Origin: Alphaproteobacteria bacterium
Lineage (GTDB): Bacteria > Pseudomonadota > Alphaproteobacteria > Rhizobiales > Devosiaceae
Length of the DNA: 7,874 nt
Assembly (NCBI GenBank): GCA_018820005.1
Contig: JAHJOS010000604.1
Location: forward strand, 1-7,874
Reading direction: 5' to 3'
Part shown: positions 1 through 5,178 of the stretch, one piece after another
Numbering within the stretch: the first letter of the stretch is position 1
Layout of the letters: each line of letters begins with the position of its first letter
Program-made: the position numbers and the translations under genes
Notes under the pieces: generated by a model
What the model was told of the DNA's origin: nothing
Databases searched by the model: none
What the model saw: the letters and a program-made list of their open reading frames with translations, nothing else

Positions 1-1
1 C

Positions 2-547
2 GAGGCCCTGCGTCTCGCACGCGAGATCATCGATGCCGCCGGCCCCGTCTCCACCCTGCCTGCGCCCATTGTCGATCGCCTCGCCGCCGCTTGCCTGCTG
101 CTCATCGACCGCGCCGACATCAGCCCCGGAGAAGCCTCGAGCGCCACCTATGCCGCCATGGCCGCCCTGCACGACGGCGTCTTTGCTGCCCGCGCCGCAC
201 CCGAGCGCAGCCTTCCACCCGCCATGGCCCGCGTCGTCACCCATATCGAGGCCAATCTGGCCCGCCCCCTGCAGGTCGAGCGCCTCGCCGCCATCGCCGA
301 GATGAGCCGCGGCCACTTCGTCCGCCAGTTTGTCCTGGCCACGGGGCAAGCGCCCTCCGACTTCGTATTGGCGCGCCGCATCGACCACATCGAGCGCCTG
401 CTGCTGGCCACAGATATGACCATCTCGGCCATTGCAACCGCCACCGGCTTTGCCGACGCCAACTACCTGGCCAAAGCCTTCCGTCGCAAGCGCGCCATGG
501 CGCCCCTCGAGTTTCGCCGCAACGGCCGCCTCGCGGCTGGCACTTGA
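2..547 (+). CDS. AraC-family transcriptional regulator, C-terminal part (5' end cut by window)
   Basis: The frame is open from the first bases of the window to a TGA at 545-547, giving 181 visible residues, so the true start lies upstream. The last ~100 residues form an AraC/XylS-type DNA-binding domain with two helix-turn-helix units. The first lies around LQVERLAAIAEMSRGHFVRQ. The second and its following helix lie around TISAIATATGFADANYLAKA, which then runs into FRR and APLEFRR as in the family signature. The visible ~70 residues before it are Ala-rich and helical and do not identify an effector domain. Members bind DNA as activators or repressors and usually respond to a small ligand or signal through the N-terminal domain, which is missing here. 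An internal ATG at 158 could start a shorter product, but the upstream frame reads as sensible protein, so I treat the gene as partial. Whether it controls the MaoC genes 112 bases downstream cannot be told. Confidence 0.85.
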   Translation, partial: EALRLAREIIDAAGPVSTLPAPIVDRLAAACLLLIDRADISPGEASSATYAAMAALHDGVFAARAAPERSLPPAMARVVTHIEANLARPLQVERLAAIAEMSRGHFVRQFVLATGQAPSDFVLARRIDHIERLLLATDMTISAIATATGFADANYLAKAFRRKRAMAPLEFRRNGRLAAGT

Positions 548-659
548 CGGACATGTCGGTGCCCAACGGTCTCCTGCGGACCGCCATAAGACGGACAGTT
601 TCGGGTTGCCTTGCGGCGCTAGAAAGCGCAAAAGCGAGGTTGACGTATAGGGCAAGCAA

Positions 660-1139
660 ATGACCAATCCTATTACCGCGGGTCGCCGCCATTTTGAGGA
701 TCTCGCGGTCGGCGAGATGATCAATCTGGGCCACACCAAGGTGACCAAGACCATGATCACAACCTTCGCGAGCCAGTTCGATCCATTCCCCTTCCACCTC
801 GACGAGGCGGCCGCCAAGGCCAGCCTTTTGGGCGGGCTCGCCTCAAGCGGCTGGCAGACCGGGGCGCTGAGCCTGCGCATGCTGGTCGACAGTTTTCTGG
901 GCACCATTGCCTCGGCCGGCGGCCTGGGCTTCCGCAACCTCAAGTGGAAAAACCCGGTCATGGTCGATGACACCATCGGCGGCAACGTGACCATCGTCGA
1001 GCTGCGCCGCTCCGAAAGTCATCCGCAATGGGGCATCGTCACACTCGATTTCGACATGCGTAACCAGAAGGGCGCCCCGGTGCTGACCATGCGCCTGGCC
1101 AATCTGGTCGAGACCCGCAATCCGGGAGCTCAGGCATGA
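660..1139 (+). CDS. MaoC-family hot-dog dehydratase/hydratase, first of a tandem pair
   Basis: This 159-residue protein has the MaoC-like (R)-specific enoyl-CoA hydratase fold. The N-terminus FEDLAVGE is the usual entry strand. The active-site block follows at residues 36-60: ASQFDPFPFHLDEAAA, with candidate catalytic Asp41 and His46 in the D-x4-H spacing of (R)-hydratases, then GGLASSGWQT. Family members hydrate or dehydrate acyl-CoA-type thioesters, acting as homo- or heterodimers in the cytoplasm; the substrate here is unknown. AGGG at 649-652 sits 7 bases before the ATG. The stop overlaps the start of the next gene by ATGA, so the two are translationally coupled and probably function together. 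The upstream 112-base gap holds only weak inverted repeats and no promoter I would defend. The Asp and His make catalytic function plausible, but many such pairs are uncharacterised. Confidence 0.88.
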   Translation: MTNPITAGRRHFEDLAVGEMINLGHTKVTKTMITTFASQFDPFPFHLDEAAAKASLLGGLASSGWQTGALSLRMLVDSFLGTIASAGGLGFRNLKWKNPVMVDDTIGGNVTIVELRRSESHPQWGIVTLDFDMRNQKGAPVLTMRLANLVETRNPGAQA

Positions 1140-1693
1140 CCCGCTGGTTTGAGGATATCGTGCTCGGCGAGGAATTTGCCCTGGGCGACCATGAGTTTAA
1201 CCAGGACGAGATCATCGCTTTCGCGACGCTCTACGATCCGCAATATTTCCACATTGACCCCGAGGCGGCCAAGTTCAGCCACTTCGGCGGCCTGGTCGCC
1301 AGCGGCTGGCATACGGTGAGCATCGGCCACCGGCTGATGGTCGATACCTTGTTCGCCGAAGAAGACCGGCTGCGGGCCGAGGGCCTCGAACCCGGCGTTT
1401 CCGGCCCGTCTCCCGGCGTCAATGCCATGGATTTCAAGGTGCCGGTGCGCCCCGGCGACACTGTGCGCTATACCCTGGTGGTGACCGACAAGCGCGCCTC
1501 GAACTCCATTCCCGGCTGGGGCCTGTTGTTCAACACCATCACGGCGATCAACCAGCGCGACGAACTGGTCTATCGCGCCGAACTGGTCGGTTTCTCCAAG
1601 CGGCGCGACTATGTGATGCCGCTGTCGCTCAAAGTGATGCAGGCAATCAGCAAAGTGCCGCTAATCGGCGGGCTGCTCAAGCGCGGCTCTTGA
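1136..1693 (+). CDS. MaoC-family hot-dog dehydratase/hydratase, second of a tandem pair
   Basis: This 185-residue protein is a paralogue of the preceding one. It opens with RWFEDIVLGEEF and carries the same block AFATLYDPQYFHIDPEAA with Asp34 and His39, then GGLVASGWHT. Across the pair, the N-terminal ~65 residues align without gaps apart from a short leader. The central FKVPVRPGDT segment, which lines up with WKNPVMVDDT in the first copy, is typical of MaoC/NodN-like proteins. It is about 25 residues longer than its partner, with a hydrophobic and basic C-terminal tail (roughly residues 160-185). GGGAG at 1124-1128, 7 bases before the ATG, lies inside the upstream gene, which together with the 4-base overlap indicates coupled expression. 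Expected activity is hydration or dehydration of an acyl-CoA or related thioester. The pair may form a heterodimer, but that is inference. The stop codon lies in the loop of a perfect hairpin (1681-1702). Confidence 0.88.
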   Translation: MTRWFEDIVLGEEFALGDHEFNQDEIIAFATLYDPQYFHIDPEAAKFSHFGGLVASGWHTVSIGHRLMVDTLFAEEDRLRAEGLEPGVSGPSPGVNAMDFKVPVRPGDTVRYTLVVTDKRASNSIPGWGLLFNTITAINQRDELVYRAELVGFSKRRDYVMPLSLKVMQAISKVPLIGGLLKRGS

Positions 1694-1702
1694 AAGCCGC
1701 GC
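1681..1702 (+). other. Perfect 8-bp hairpin spanning the stop codon of the second MaoC gene
   Basis: GCGCGGCT at 1681-1688 is exactly complementary to AGCCGCGC at 1695-1702, with a 6-base loop CTTGAA that contains the TGA stop (1691-1693). No T-run follows, so this is not a standard intrinsic terminator. In mRNA it could pause ribosomes or RNases between the MaoC pair and the downstream secreted-protein gene, giving differential stability. In GC-rich DNA such stems also arise by chance. Confidence 0.4.
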
Positions 1703-1725
1703 AACACATCGGCACTGTCGCAACC

Positions 1726-2070
1726 ATGCGCCGAATCGCCCTTACCGCTGCCCTCATCGCCGCCACTGCAACGCCAGCATTTGCCCAGTCTTTCGAGGGC
1801 AATTGGGGGTGTCGCGATGCCAATGCCGCAAAGGCGGGAATATTGACCATTTATGGCGGGGTCTATGGTTTTGCCTCCACGACGCCAGCCGACCCCAGTT
1901 CGGGCACCGGCACCATAACCGGCTATCAGGACGGCGTGGCGTTCAACGACGGCGGCCTCAAGGCCACCCGGGAAATCCAGGCCGGCCGCATTGTGCCAGA
2001 CCCCAACACCGGCGTGGCTATTCAGCTCGAAACGGCCAGCGCCATCGTCATGCTCTGCACGCCCCGTTAG
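1726..2070 (+). CDS. Small predicted secreted protein of unknown function
   Basis: I do not recognise this 114-residue protein. From the ATG at 1726 it begins with a textbook Sec signal peptide: MRR, a hydrophobic stretch LTAALIAATAT, and an AFA-Q cleavage site after residue 20. The mature part is about 94 residues and starts with SFEGNWGC. It looks beta-rich, with many Gly and Thr residues, and has just two cysteines (Cys29 and Cys111), one near each end, that could form a disulfide in the periplasm. The NWGC start resembles small 'ligand or lipid-binding barrel' style hypothetical proteins but is not enough for a call. A TTG at 1690 in the same frame, overlapping the previous stop as TTGA, would add 12 residues. 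I prefer 1726 because it gives a clean signal peptide, although no good Shine-Dalgarno precedes it. It could be cotranscribed with the MaoC genes. Confidence 0.65.
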   Translation: MRRIALTAALIAATATPAFAQSFEGNWGCRDANAAKAGILTIYGGVYGFASTTPADPSSGTGTITGYQDGVAFNDGGLKATREIQAGRIVPDPNTGVAIQLETASAIVMLCTPR

Positions 2071-2075
2071 GGCGA

Positions 2076-2106
2076 TTGCCCGCAACGCGCTCCAGCGTCC
2101 TATTTG
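2076..2106 (+). promoter_or_regulatory. Weak candidate promoter for the TerC-family gene
   Basis: TTGCCC at 2076-2081 and CTATTT at 2100-2105 resemble -35 and -10 elements of alphaproteobacterial housekeeping promoters, but the spacing is about 18-19 bases rather than 17 and the match is partial. If used, transcription would begin near 2112 and leave a leader of about 140 bases before the ATG at 2253. This is the most plausible site I can see in the gap and remains uncertain. Confidence 0.22.
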
Positions 2107-2107
2107 A

Positions 2108-2252
2108 CTGCGCCATTATTTTCGGGCGCAGGGGTTGAAACCCCAAATCACCAGACCCACCTCCTCAGGGCGGCGCCGGGCCCCTCTGGCGAGAGCATTG
2201 ATGCTCTCGTGATGTCGGAGCTGCTCCAAACTCTCATGGAGAAGGTCCGGCG
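2108..2252 (+). promoter_or_regulatory. Structured untranslated leader of the TerC-family gene, possible cis-regulatory RNA
   Basis: The gap before the TerC gene is rich in perfect inverted repeats. CTGCGCC at 2108-2114 pairs with GGCGCAG at 2125-2131. GGGGT at 2131-2135 pairs with ACCCC at 2140-2144. CGAGAGCA at 2190-2197 pairs with TGCTCTCG at 2202-2209 around a TTGA loop. CTCC at 2224-2227 can pair either with GGAG at 2217-2220 or with the GGAG at 2238-2241, which is the 5' half of the ribosome binding site GGAGAAGG (2238-2245, 7 bases before the ATG). Two exclusive pairings of one segment is the layout expected of a translational switch. TerC/Alx genes are often controlled by the yybP-ykoY Mn2+ riboswitch, but its conserved GGGGAGUAG element is absent, so this is not called as that family. 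The first two hairpins could instead end upstream transcription, though no T-run follows them. Confidence 0.35.
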
Positions 2253-3272
2253 ATGGATTCGCTAATTGCAGCCCTAATGGGCAATTTTCTAGGTACACCC
2301 GTATATTTCTGGATCGCGTTCATCGCGATCGTCATTGCTTTGCTTGTCTTCGACCTCGGCGTCCTGCATCGGGACGAACACGAGATCGGCGCCAAGGAAA
2401 GCCTGACGCTCTATGGCTTTTACGTCGCCATTGCACTGGCCTTTGGTGGCTGGGTCTGGTGGCAGCGCGGCGCCGAGGCAGGGCTCGAATTCTACACCGG
2501 CTATCTGCTCGAACAATCGCTGGCGATGGACAACATGTTCGTCATCGCCACCATATTCGGGTTTCTGGCCATCCCCCGTGTCTATCAGCACCGGGTGTTG
2601 TTCTGGGGCATTCTGGGGGTCATTCTGTTCCGCGCCATCCTCATTGGCTTGGGCGCAGCGCTGGTCAACGAGTTCAGCTGGATTCTCTTCGGCTTCGGCG
2701 CGTTCCTGGTGTTTACCGGCGTGCGCATGTTTAGCCACAAGGACGAAGAGCCCAACCTTGAGGAAAACAAGGTCTTCCAGTTTATCTCCAAGCGCTTCAG
2801 GGTCACCAAGGAGCTGCATGGTCGAAATTTCACGGTCAAGCAACCCGATCCCAAGACTGGCAAGATCGTCACCTGGCTGACCCCGCTAGCCGTGGCCCTG
2901 ATCATGGTGGAAGTGGTCGATCTGGTCTTTGCCGTCGACTCGGTGCCGGCGGTCTTTGCGGTTACGCAGGACACCTTCATTGTCTATACCTCCAACATCT
3001 TCGCCATCCTGGGCCTGCGTTCGCTGTATTTCGCGCTTGCCGCTGCCATGAACCGCTTCCGCTACCTCCAGGTTTCTCTGGCGATCATCCTGGTGCTGGT
3101 CGGCATCAAGATCTTCCTTGTGCCGCTGCATATCCACATCGACACCCTGCTCTCGCTGCTGGTGACCCTGTCGATCCTGGCCGGTGGCGTGCTGTTCTCG
3201 CTGTGGAAGACCCGCAACGAGCCCGACATCAGCGCCGAGCAGCAGCCCAAGACGGGCCAGCTCGAACCCTGA
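2253..3272 (+). CDS. TerC/Alx-family integral membrane protein, putative metal-ion (Mn2+) exporter
   Basis: This 339-residue polytopic inner-membrane protein is of usual length for the Alx-like branch of TerC. It has two hallmark acidic membrane motifs: LEQSLAMDNMFV (residues 86-97; Glu87, Asp93) and MVEVVDLVFAVDSVPAVFA (218-236; Glu220, Asp223, Asp229). The conserved SNIFAILGLRSLYF follows at 247-260. About eight hydrophobic segments are visible, the first near residues 17-36 and the last near 298-318. A hydrophilic, charged cytoplasmic loop lies at about 161-207, and a short polar tail ends the protein. Characterised relatives (E. coli Alx, Bacillus MeeF/MeeY) export Mn2+, and MeeF/MeeY help load secreted metalloenzymes; older names link the family to tellurium resistance. 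No ter genes are nearby, so manganese handling is the likelier role. The strong ribosome binding site GGAGAAGG fixes the start. Regulation may act through the folded leader upstream, and a hairpin follows the stop. Confidence 0.9.
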   Translation: MDSLIAALMGNFLGTPVYFWIAFIAIVIALLVFDLGVLHRDEHEIGAKESLTLYGFYVAIALAFGGWVWWQRGAEAGLEFYTGYLLEQSLAMDNMFVIATIFGFLAIPRVYQHRVLFWGILGVILFRAILIGLGAALVNEFSWILFGFGAFLVFTGVRMFSHKDEEPNLEENKVFQFISKRFRVTKELHGRNFTVKQPDPKTGKIVTWLTPLAVALIMVEVVDLVFAVDSVPAVFAVTQDTFIVYTSNIFAILGLRSLYFALAAAMNRFRYLQVSLAIILVLVGIKIFLVPLHIHIDTLLSLLVTLSILAGGVLFSLWKTRNEPDISAEQQPKTGQLEP

Positions 3273-3285
3273 CCACTATGCCCAG

Positions 3286-3311
3286 AGAGCGGCGCCCCGG
3301 CGCCGCTCTTG
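3286..3311 (+). terminator. Likely intrinsic terminator after the TerC-family gene
   Basis: AGAGCGGCGC at 3286-3295 pairs perfectly with GCGCCGCTCT at 3300-3309 around a CCCG loop, beginning 13 bases after the TerC stop. The stem is long and GC-rich. The following bases, TTGCTCC, are only modestly T-rich, so termination may be imperfect. It separates the TerC gene from the VOC-family gene. Confidence 0.55.
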
Positions 3312-3400
3312 CTCCTGCGCCCATGCCCCGGCCCAGGCTGCGCCAGTCTTGCCGCATTTGCCCGCTAACCAAGCTGGGCATTGATGACAAGGAGACGACC

Positions 3401-3793
3401 ATGGGCAAGATCCACGAGATCGTGTTCGATTGTGAAAAGCCTGCCGACCTTGCAACTTTCTGGGCAGGCCTGCTGGACGGCTATAGTGTGCGCGGCACAG
3501 ATCCGCTGACACTGGCGGCCTTGTCTGACCTGGGGCTGCAGCCAGCTCCCGAGCCCACCGTGGTGATTGACGGGCCCGGCCCCTCGATCTGCTTTCAGAA
3601 CATCGATGGCCGTCGCCCCGACAACAATCGCGTCCATTTCGACATCGCCGTGGACGACCGCGCCGGTCTGGTGGCAACGCTAACAGACGCGGGCGCGGAG
3701 GCCGTGCGCGTGCTGCCAACCTATACGGTGATGCGCGACCCCGAGGGCAATCAGTTCGTGATCGTCGATACCGCTGTGGAACTGGCGGCCTGA
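3401..3793 (+). CDS. VOC/glyoxalase-like domain protein
   Basis: This 130-residue protein has a vicinal oxygen chelate fold of the Glyoxalase-like (glyoxalase_6) type. The first beta-alpha-beta unit starts KIHEIVFDCEKPADLATFWAGLLDGY. The second contains NRVHFDIAVDDRAGLVATLTDAGAEAVRV and ends with the typical metal-side strand VMRDPEGNQFVIVDT. Family members include lyases, dioxygenases and antibiotic-binding proteins; this short single-domain type is mostly uncharacterised and no substrate can be named. AAGGAG at 3389-3394, 6 bases before the ATG, fixes the start. The frame stays open upstream to 3203, overlapping TerC, but that part reads as low-complexity Arg/Pro/Ala, contains the terminator hairpin, and is not family-like. 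The GFA-type gene follows 77 bases later on the same strand. Confidence 0.85.
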   Translation: MGKIHEIVFDCEKPADLATFWAGLLDGYSVRGTDPLTLAALSDLGLQPAPEPTVVIDGPGPSICFQNIDGRRPDNNRVHFDIAVDDRAGLVATLTDAGAEAVRVLPTYTVMRDPEGNQFVIVDTAVELAA

Positions 3794-3870
3794 TCGGACC
3801 TCTGCCTGCTGACAAAGGCTGACGCGACGGGGACCCAGAGTGCTCGGCATCCTCTCAACGGAGCCATGCC

Positions 3871-4266
3871 ATGTCCCTCACCCTGCGATGCCATTGCGGC
3901 GCCACCCAGATCACCCTGCCCCATGCGCCACACCGGGCTGGCAGCTGCAACTGCACCTATTGTGCCCGCGCCGGCGCGGTATGGGGCTATTACGGGGAAG
4001 GCGATCTCACCATCCTCGCCAATGACGGGGAGCGGACCTACACCGCCAGCGGCATGAACATGCACCATTTCTGCGGCAATTGCGGCATGCAGACCTGGGG
4101 CGACGCCCCCGATTGGAGCAGCATGTACAATGCCGATGGCACGCCCAAGGACGGCGTCGGCGGCATGCCCACGGCCCGCAGCTACTCTGTGAACCTCAAC
4201 CTGATCGATGACTTCGACTGGAGCCAGGTGACGGTCGACGCGTATGACGGCCGCCACAACTGGTAG
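3871..4266 (+). CDS. GFA/CENP-V-family zinc-binding protein
   Basis: This 131-residue protein carries the cysteine pattern of the GFA (glutathione-dependent formaldehyde-activating enzyme)/CENP-V family: CHC at residues 7-9, CNCTYC at 26-31 and CGNC at 68-71. Seven cysteines in total are suited to two zinc sites. The strand EGDLTILANDGERTYTASG between them and HHFCGNCGMQTWG are also typical. The founding member, Gfa, was linked to S-hydroxymethylglutathione formation, but many relatives lack this activity, so aldehyde metabolism is only a possible role. CGGAG at 3859-3863, 7 bases upstream, supports the ATG at 3871. Another ATG at 3866 is in a different frame and is not used. Lying next to a VOC-family gene hints at small-molecule detoxification. 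The gene converges on apt, with only 19 bases between the two stops and no clear terminator there. Confidence 0.85.
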   Translation: MSLTLRCHCGATQITLPHAPHRAGSCNCTYCARAGAVWGYYGEGDLTILANDGERTYTASGMNMHHFCGNCGMQTWGDAPDWSSMYNADGTPKDGVGGMPTARSYSVNLNLIDDFDWSQVTVDAYDGRHNW

Positions 4267-4285
4267 GTCGGATCAGGCAGTTCAG

Positions 4286-4819
4286 TCAGTGGCCGTCGAA
4301 GTCCATCAGCGCGGTCACTGGCACGCCTTCAGCAGCCAGTTTGGCCGCCCCGCCCAGCACGGGCAGATCGATCACGAAAGCCGCGCCGGCCACCTTGGCT
4401 CCAGTGCGACGCAGCAGGCCCACGGCCGCAATAGCGGTACCACCGGTGGCAATCAGATCGTCCACCAGCAGCACCGTGTGGCTGTGGTCGATGACATCGG
4501 CATGGATCTCGATGGTGTCCACGCCATATTCGAGCGCATAATTCTGCCCGATGGTTTCGCCGGGCAGCTTGCCCTTTTTGCGCACCGGGATGAAGCCGAC
4601 GCCCAGAGCGATGGCGACGCCGGCGCCAAATATGAAGCCGCGCGCCTCAATGCCGGCAACATGGGTGATGCCCTGGCCGCGATATTGGCGGGCAATGTCC
4701 TCAACGCTCTGCTTGAAGCCTTCGGGATGCTCGATCAGCGTGGTGATGTCCCGAAACAATATCCCCTTCTTGGGATAGTCCGGAATCGTGCGCACGAGGG
4801 CCTTGAGGTCGAGCGACAT
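4286..4819 (-). CDS. apt: Adenine phosphoribosyltransferase
   Basis: This protein converts adenine and PRPP to AMP and pyrophosphate in purine salvage, in the cytoplasm. At 177 residues it is the normal length of bacterial Apt. It begins with the family-typical region IPDYPKKGILFRDITTLI (12-29). It has the adenine-site motif GIEARGFIFG (56-65), the flexible loop RKKGKLPGETI (80-90), and the PRPP-binding motif VLLVDDLIATGGT (116-128) with its Asp-Asp pair. No key residue is missing. The start at 4819 aligns with other Apt proteins (SLDLKALVRTIPDYP); only a weak AGGT precedes it. It follows the 64-residue small gene by 24 bases and probably shares its promoter at 5074-5102. Confidence 0.97.
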   Translation of the reverse strand: MSLDLKALVRTIPDYPKKGILFRDITTLIEHPEGFKQSVEDIARQYRGQGITHVAGIEARGFIFGAGVAIALGVGFIPVRKKGKLPGETIGQNYALEYGVDTIEIHADVIDHSHTVLLVDDLIATGGTAIAAVGLLRRTGAKVAGAAFVIDLPVLGGAAKLAAEGVPVTALMDFDGH

Positions 4820-4843
4820 GGCAAACCTAACAGCAGAAAAGGA

Positions 4844-5038
4844 TCAGGGAAGACGGCGACCAATCAAGTGCCGCGCAACGACGCCGGCATTATAGGCAGC
4901 CGCGCGAGTGACTTTGATCGCCGTGTCACGAGCCGCAGGATTGCTGGCCACAGCCGTAACGCCGGCCCGCACCACAGGGTGACGGCTCAGCGTGATGGCG
5001 GCACCCACGACGGTAGCGGCAATGCGGATGGCGGACAT
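4844..5038 (-). CDS. Small hypothetical protein (64 aa) upstream of apt
   Basis: I do not recognise this protein. It has 64 residues, is rich in Ala and Val, and is strongly basic (many Arg, almost no acidic residues). A hydrophobic stretch at residues 4-17 (IRIAATVVGAAITL) could be a weak membrane anchor or an amphipathic helix. Two further helix-like segments follow, and the end is HLIGRRLP. Support for a real gene comes from AGGGAG placed 6 bases before the ATG, a well-formed promoter about 35 bases upstream, a lack of any competing ORF of better character, and tight 24-base spacing to apt. Against it are the small size and biased composition, which occur by chance in GC-rich DNA. A role in purine salvage is suggested only by position. 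Confidence 0.6.
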   Translation of the reverse strand: MSAIRIAATVVGAAITLSRHPVVRAGVTAVASNPAARDTAIKVTRAAAYNAGVVARHLIGRRLP

Positions 5039-5073
5039 GCTGGCTCCCTAGGGCACGAGACGATCAGACCACC

Positions 5074-5102
5074 ATATTGCGGTCTCTGGCCGGAATGGCA
5101 AG
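5074..5102 (-). promoter_or_regulatory. Predicted housekeeping promoter for the small gene and apt
   Basis: Read on the minus strand, CTTGCC (5102-5097) is followed by exactly 17 bases and then CAATAT (5079-5074). This is close to the alphaproteobacterial sigma-70-type pattern CTTGAC-N17-CTATAT. Transcription would begin near 5067, giving a short leader of about 29 bases before the ATG at 5038. It sits just downstream of the petABC terminator, as expected for a new transcription unit. Confidence 0.6.
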
Positions 5103-5104
5103 TG

Positions 5105-5120
5105 GCTGTGGTGCCACAGC
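5105..5120. repeat. 16-bp inverted repeat between the pet terminator and the apt-unit promoter
   Basis: GCTGTGG at 5105-5111 and CCACAGC at 5114-5120 are perfect inverted copies separated by TG. The site ends 2 bases upstream of the -35 element of the minus-strand promoter. It could be an operator, or a second hairpin backing up the pet terminator. No known regulator site is recognised. Confidence 0.4.
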
Positions 5121-5123
5121 CTC

Positions 5124-5150
5124 AAAACGACAAGGGGCCCGATGGGCCCC
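5124..5150 (-). terminator. Intrinsic terminator of the petABC operon
   Basis: On the minus strand, 28 bases after the petC stop, GGGGCCC (5150-5144) pairs with GGGCCCC (5140-5134) around a 3-base ATC loop. It is followed by TTGTCGTTTT (5133-5124). The strong stem and T-rich tail fit a Rho-independent terminator that ends petABC before the apt-unit promoter. Confidence 0.7.
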
Positions 5151-5178
5151 CTGCAAATTCAAGCTCGAAGTCGCTCGA

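Noticed and set aside
548..659. Possible terminator or promoter between the AraC-family and first MaoC genes
   Set aside because: Short stems (567-583 and 616-629) lack a T-run, and TTGAC at 640-644 is too close to the start codon to be a -35 element.
237..797. Minus-strand ORF opposite the AraC-family gene
   Set aside because: Arg/Gly/Trp-rich shadow that runs across the intergenic gap into the first MaoC gene, with no family features.
1609..2085. Minus-strand ORF (158 aa) opposite the secreted-protein gene
   Set aside because: It has no signal or domain, while the plus strand has a clear signal peptide; treated as a shadow.
2071..2252. yybP-ykoY Mn2+ riboswitch upstream of the TerC gene
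   Set aside because: The gene family makes it likely and the gap is structured, but the conserved GGGGAGUAG loop and the downstream conserved loop are not visible, so I report only a possible structured leader.
3203..3400. N-terminal extension of the VOC-family gene into TerC
   Set aside because: The extension is low-complexity Arg/Pro/Ala sequence that crosses the TerC terminator hairpin, whereas the ATG at 3401 has a strong ribosome binding site and matches the domain start.
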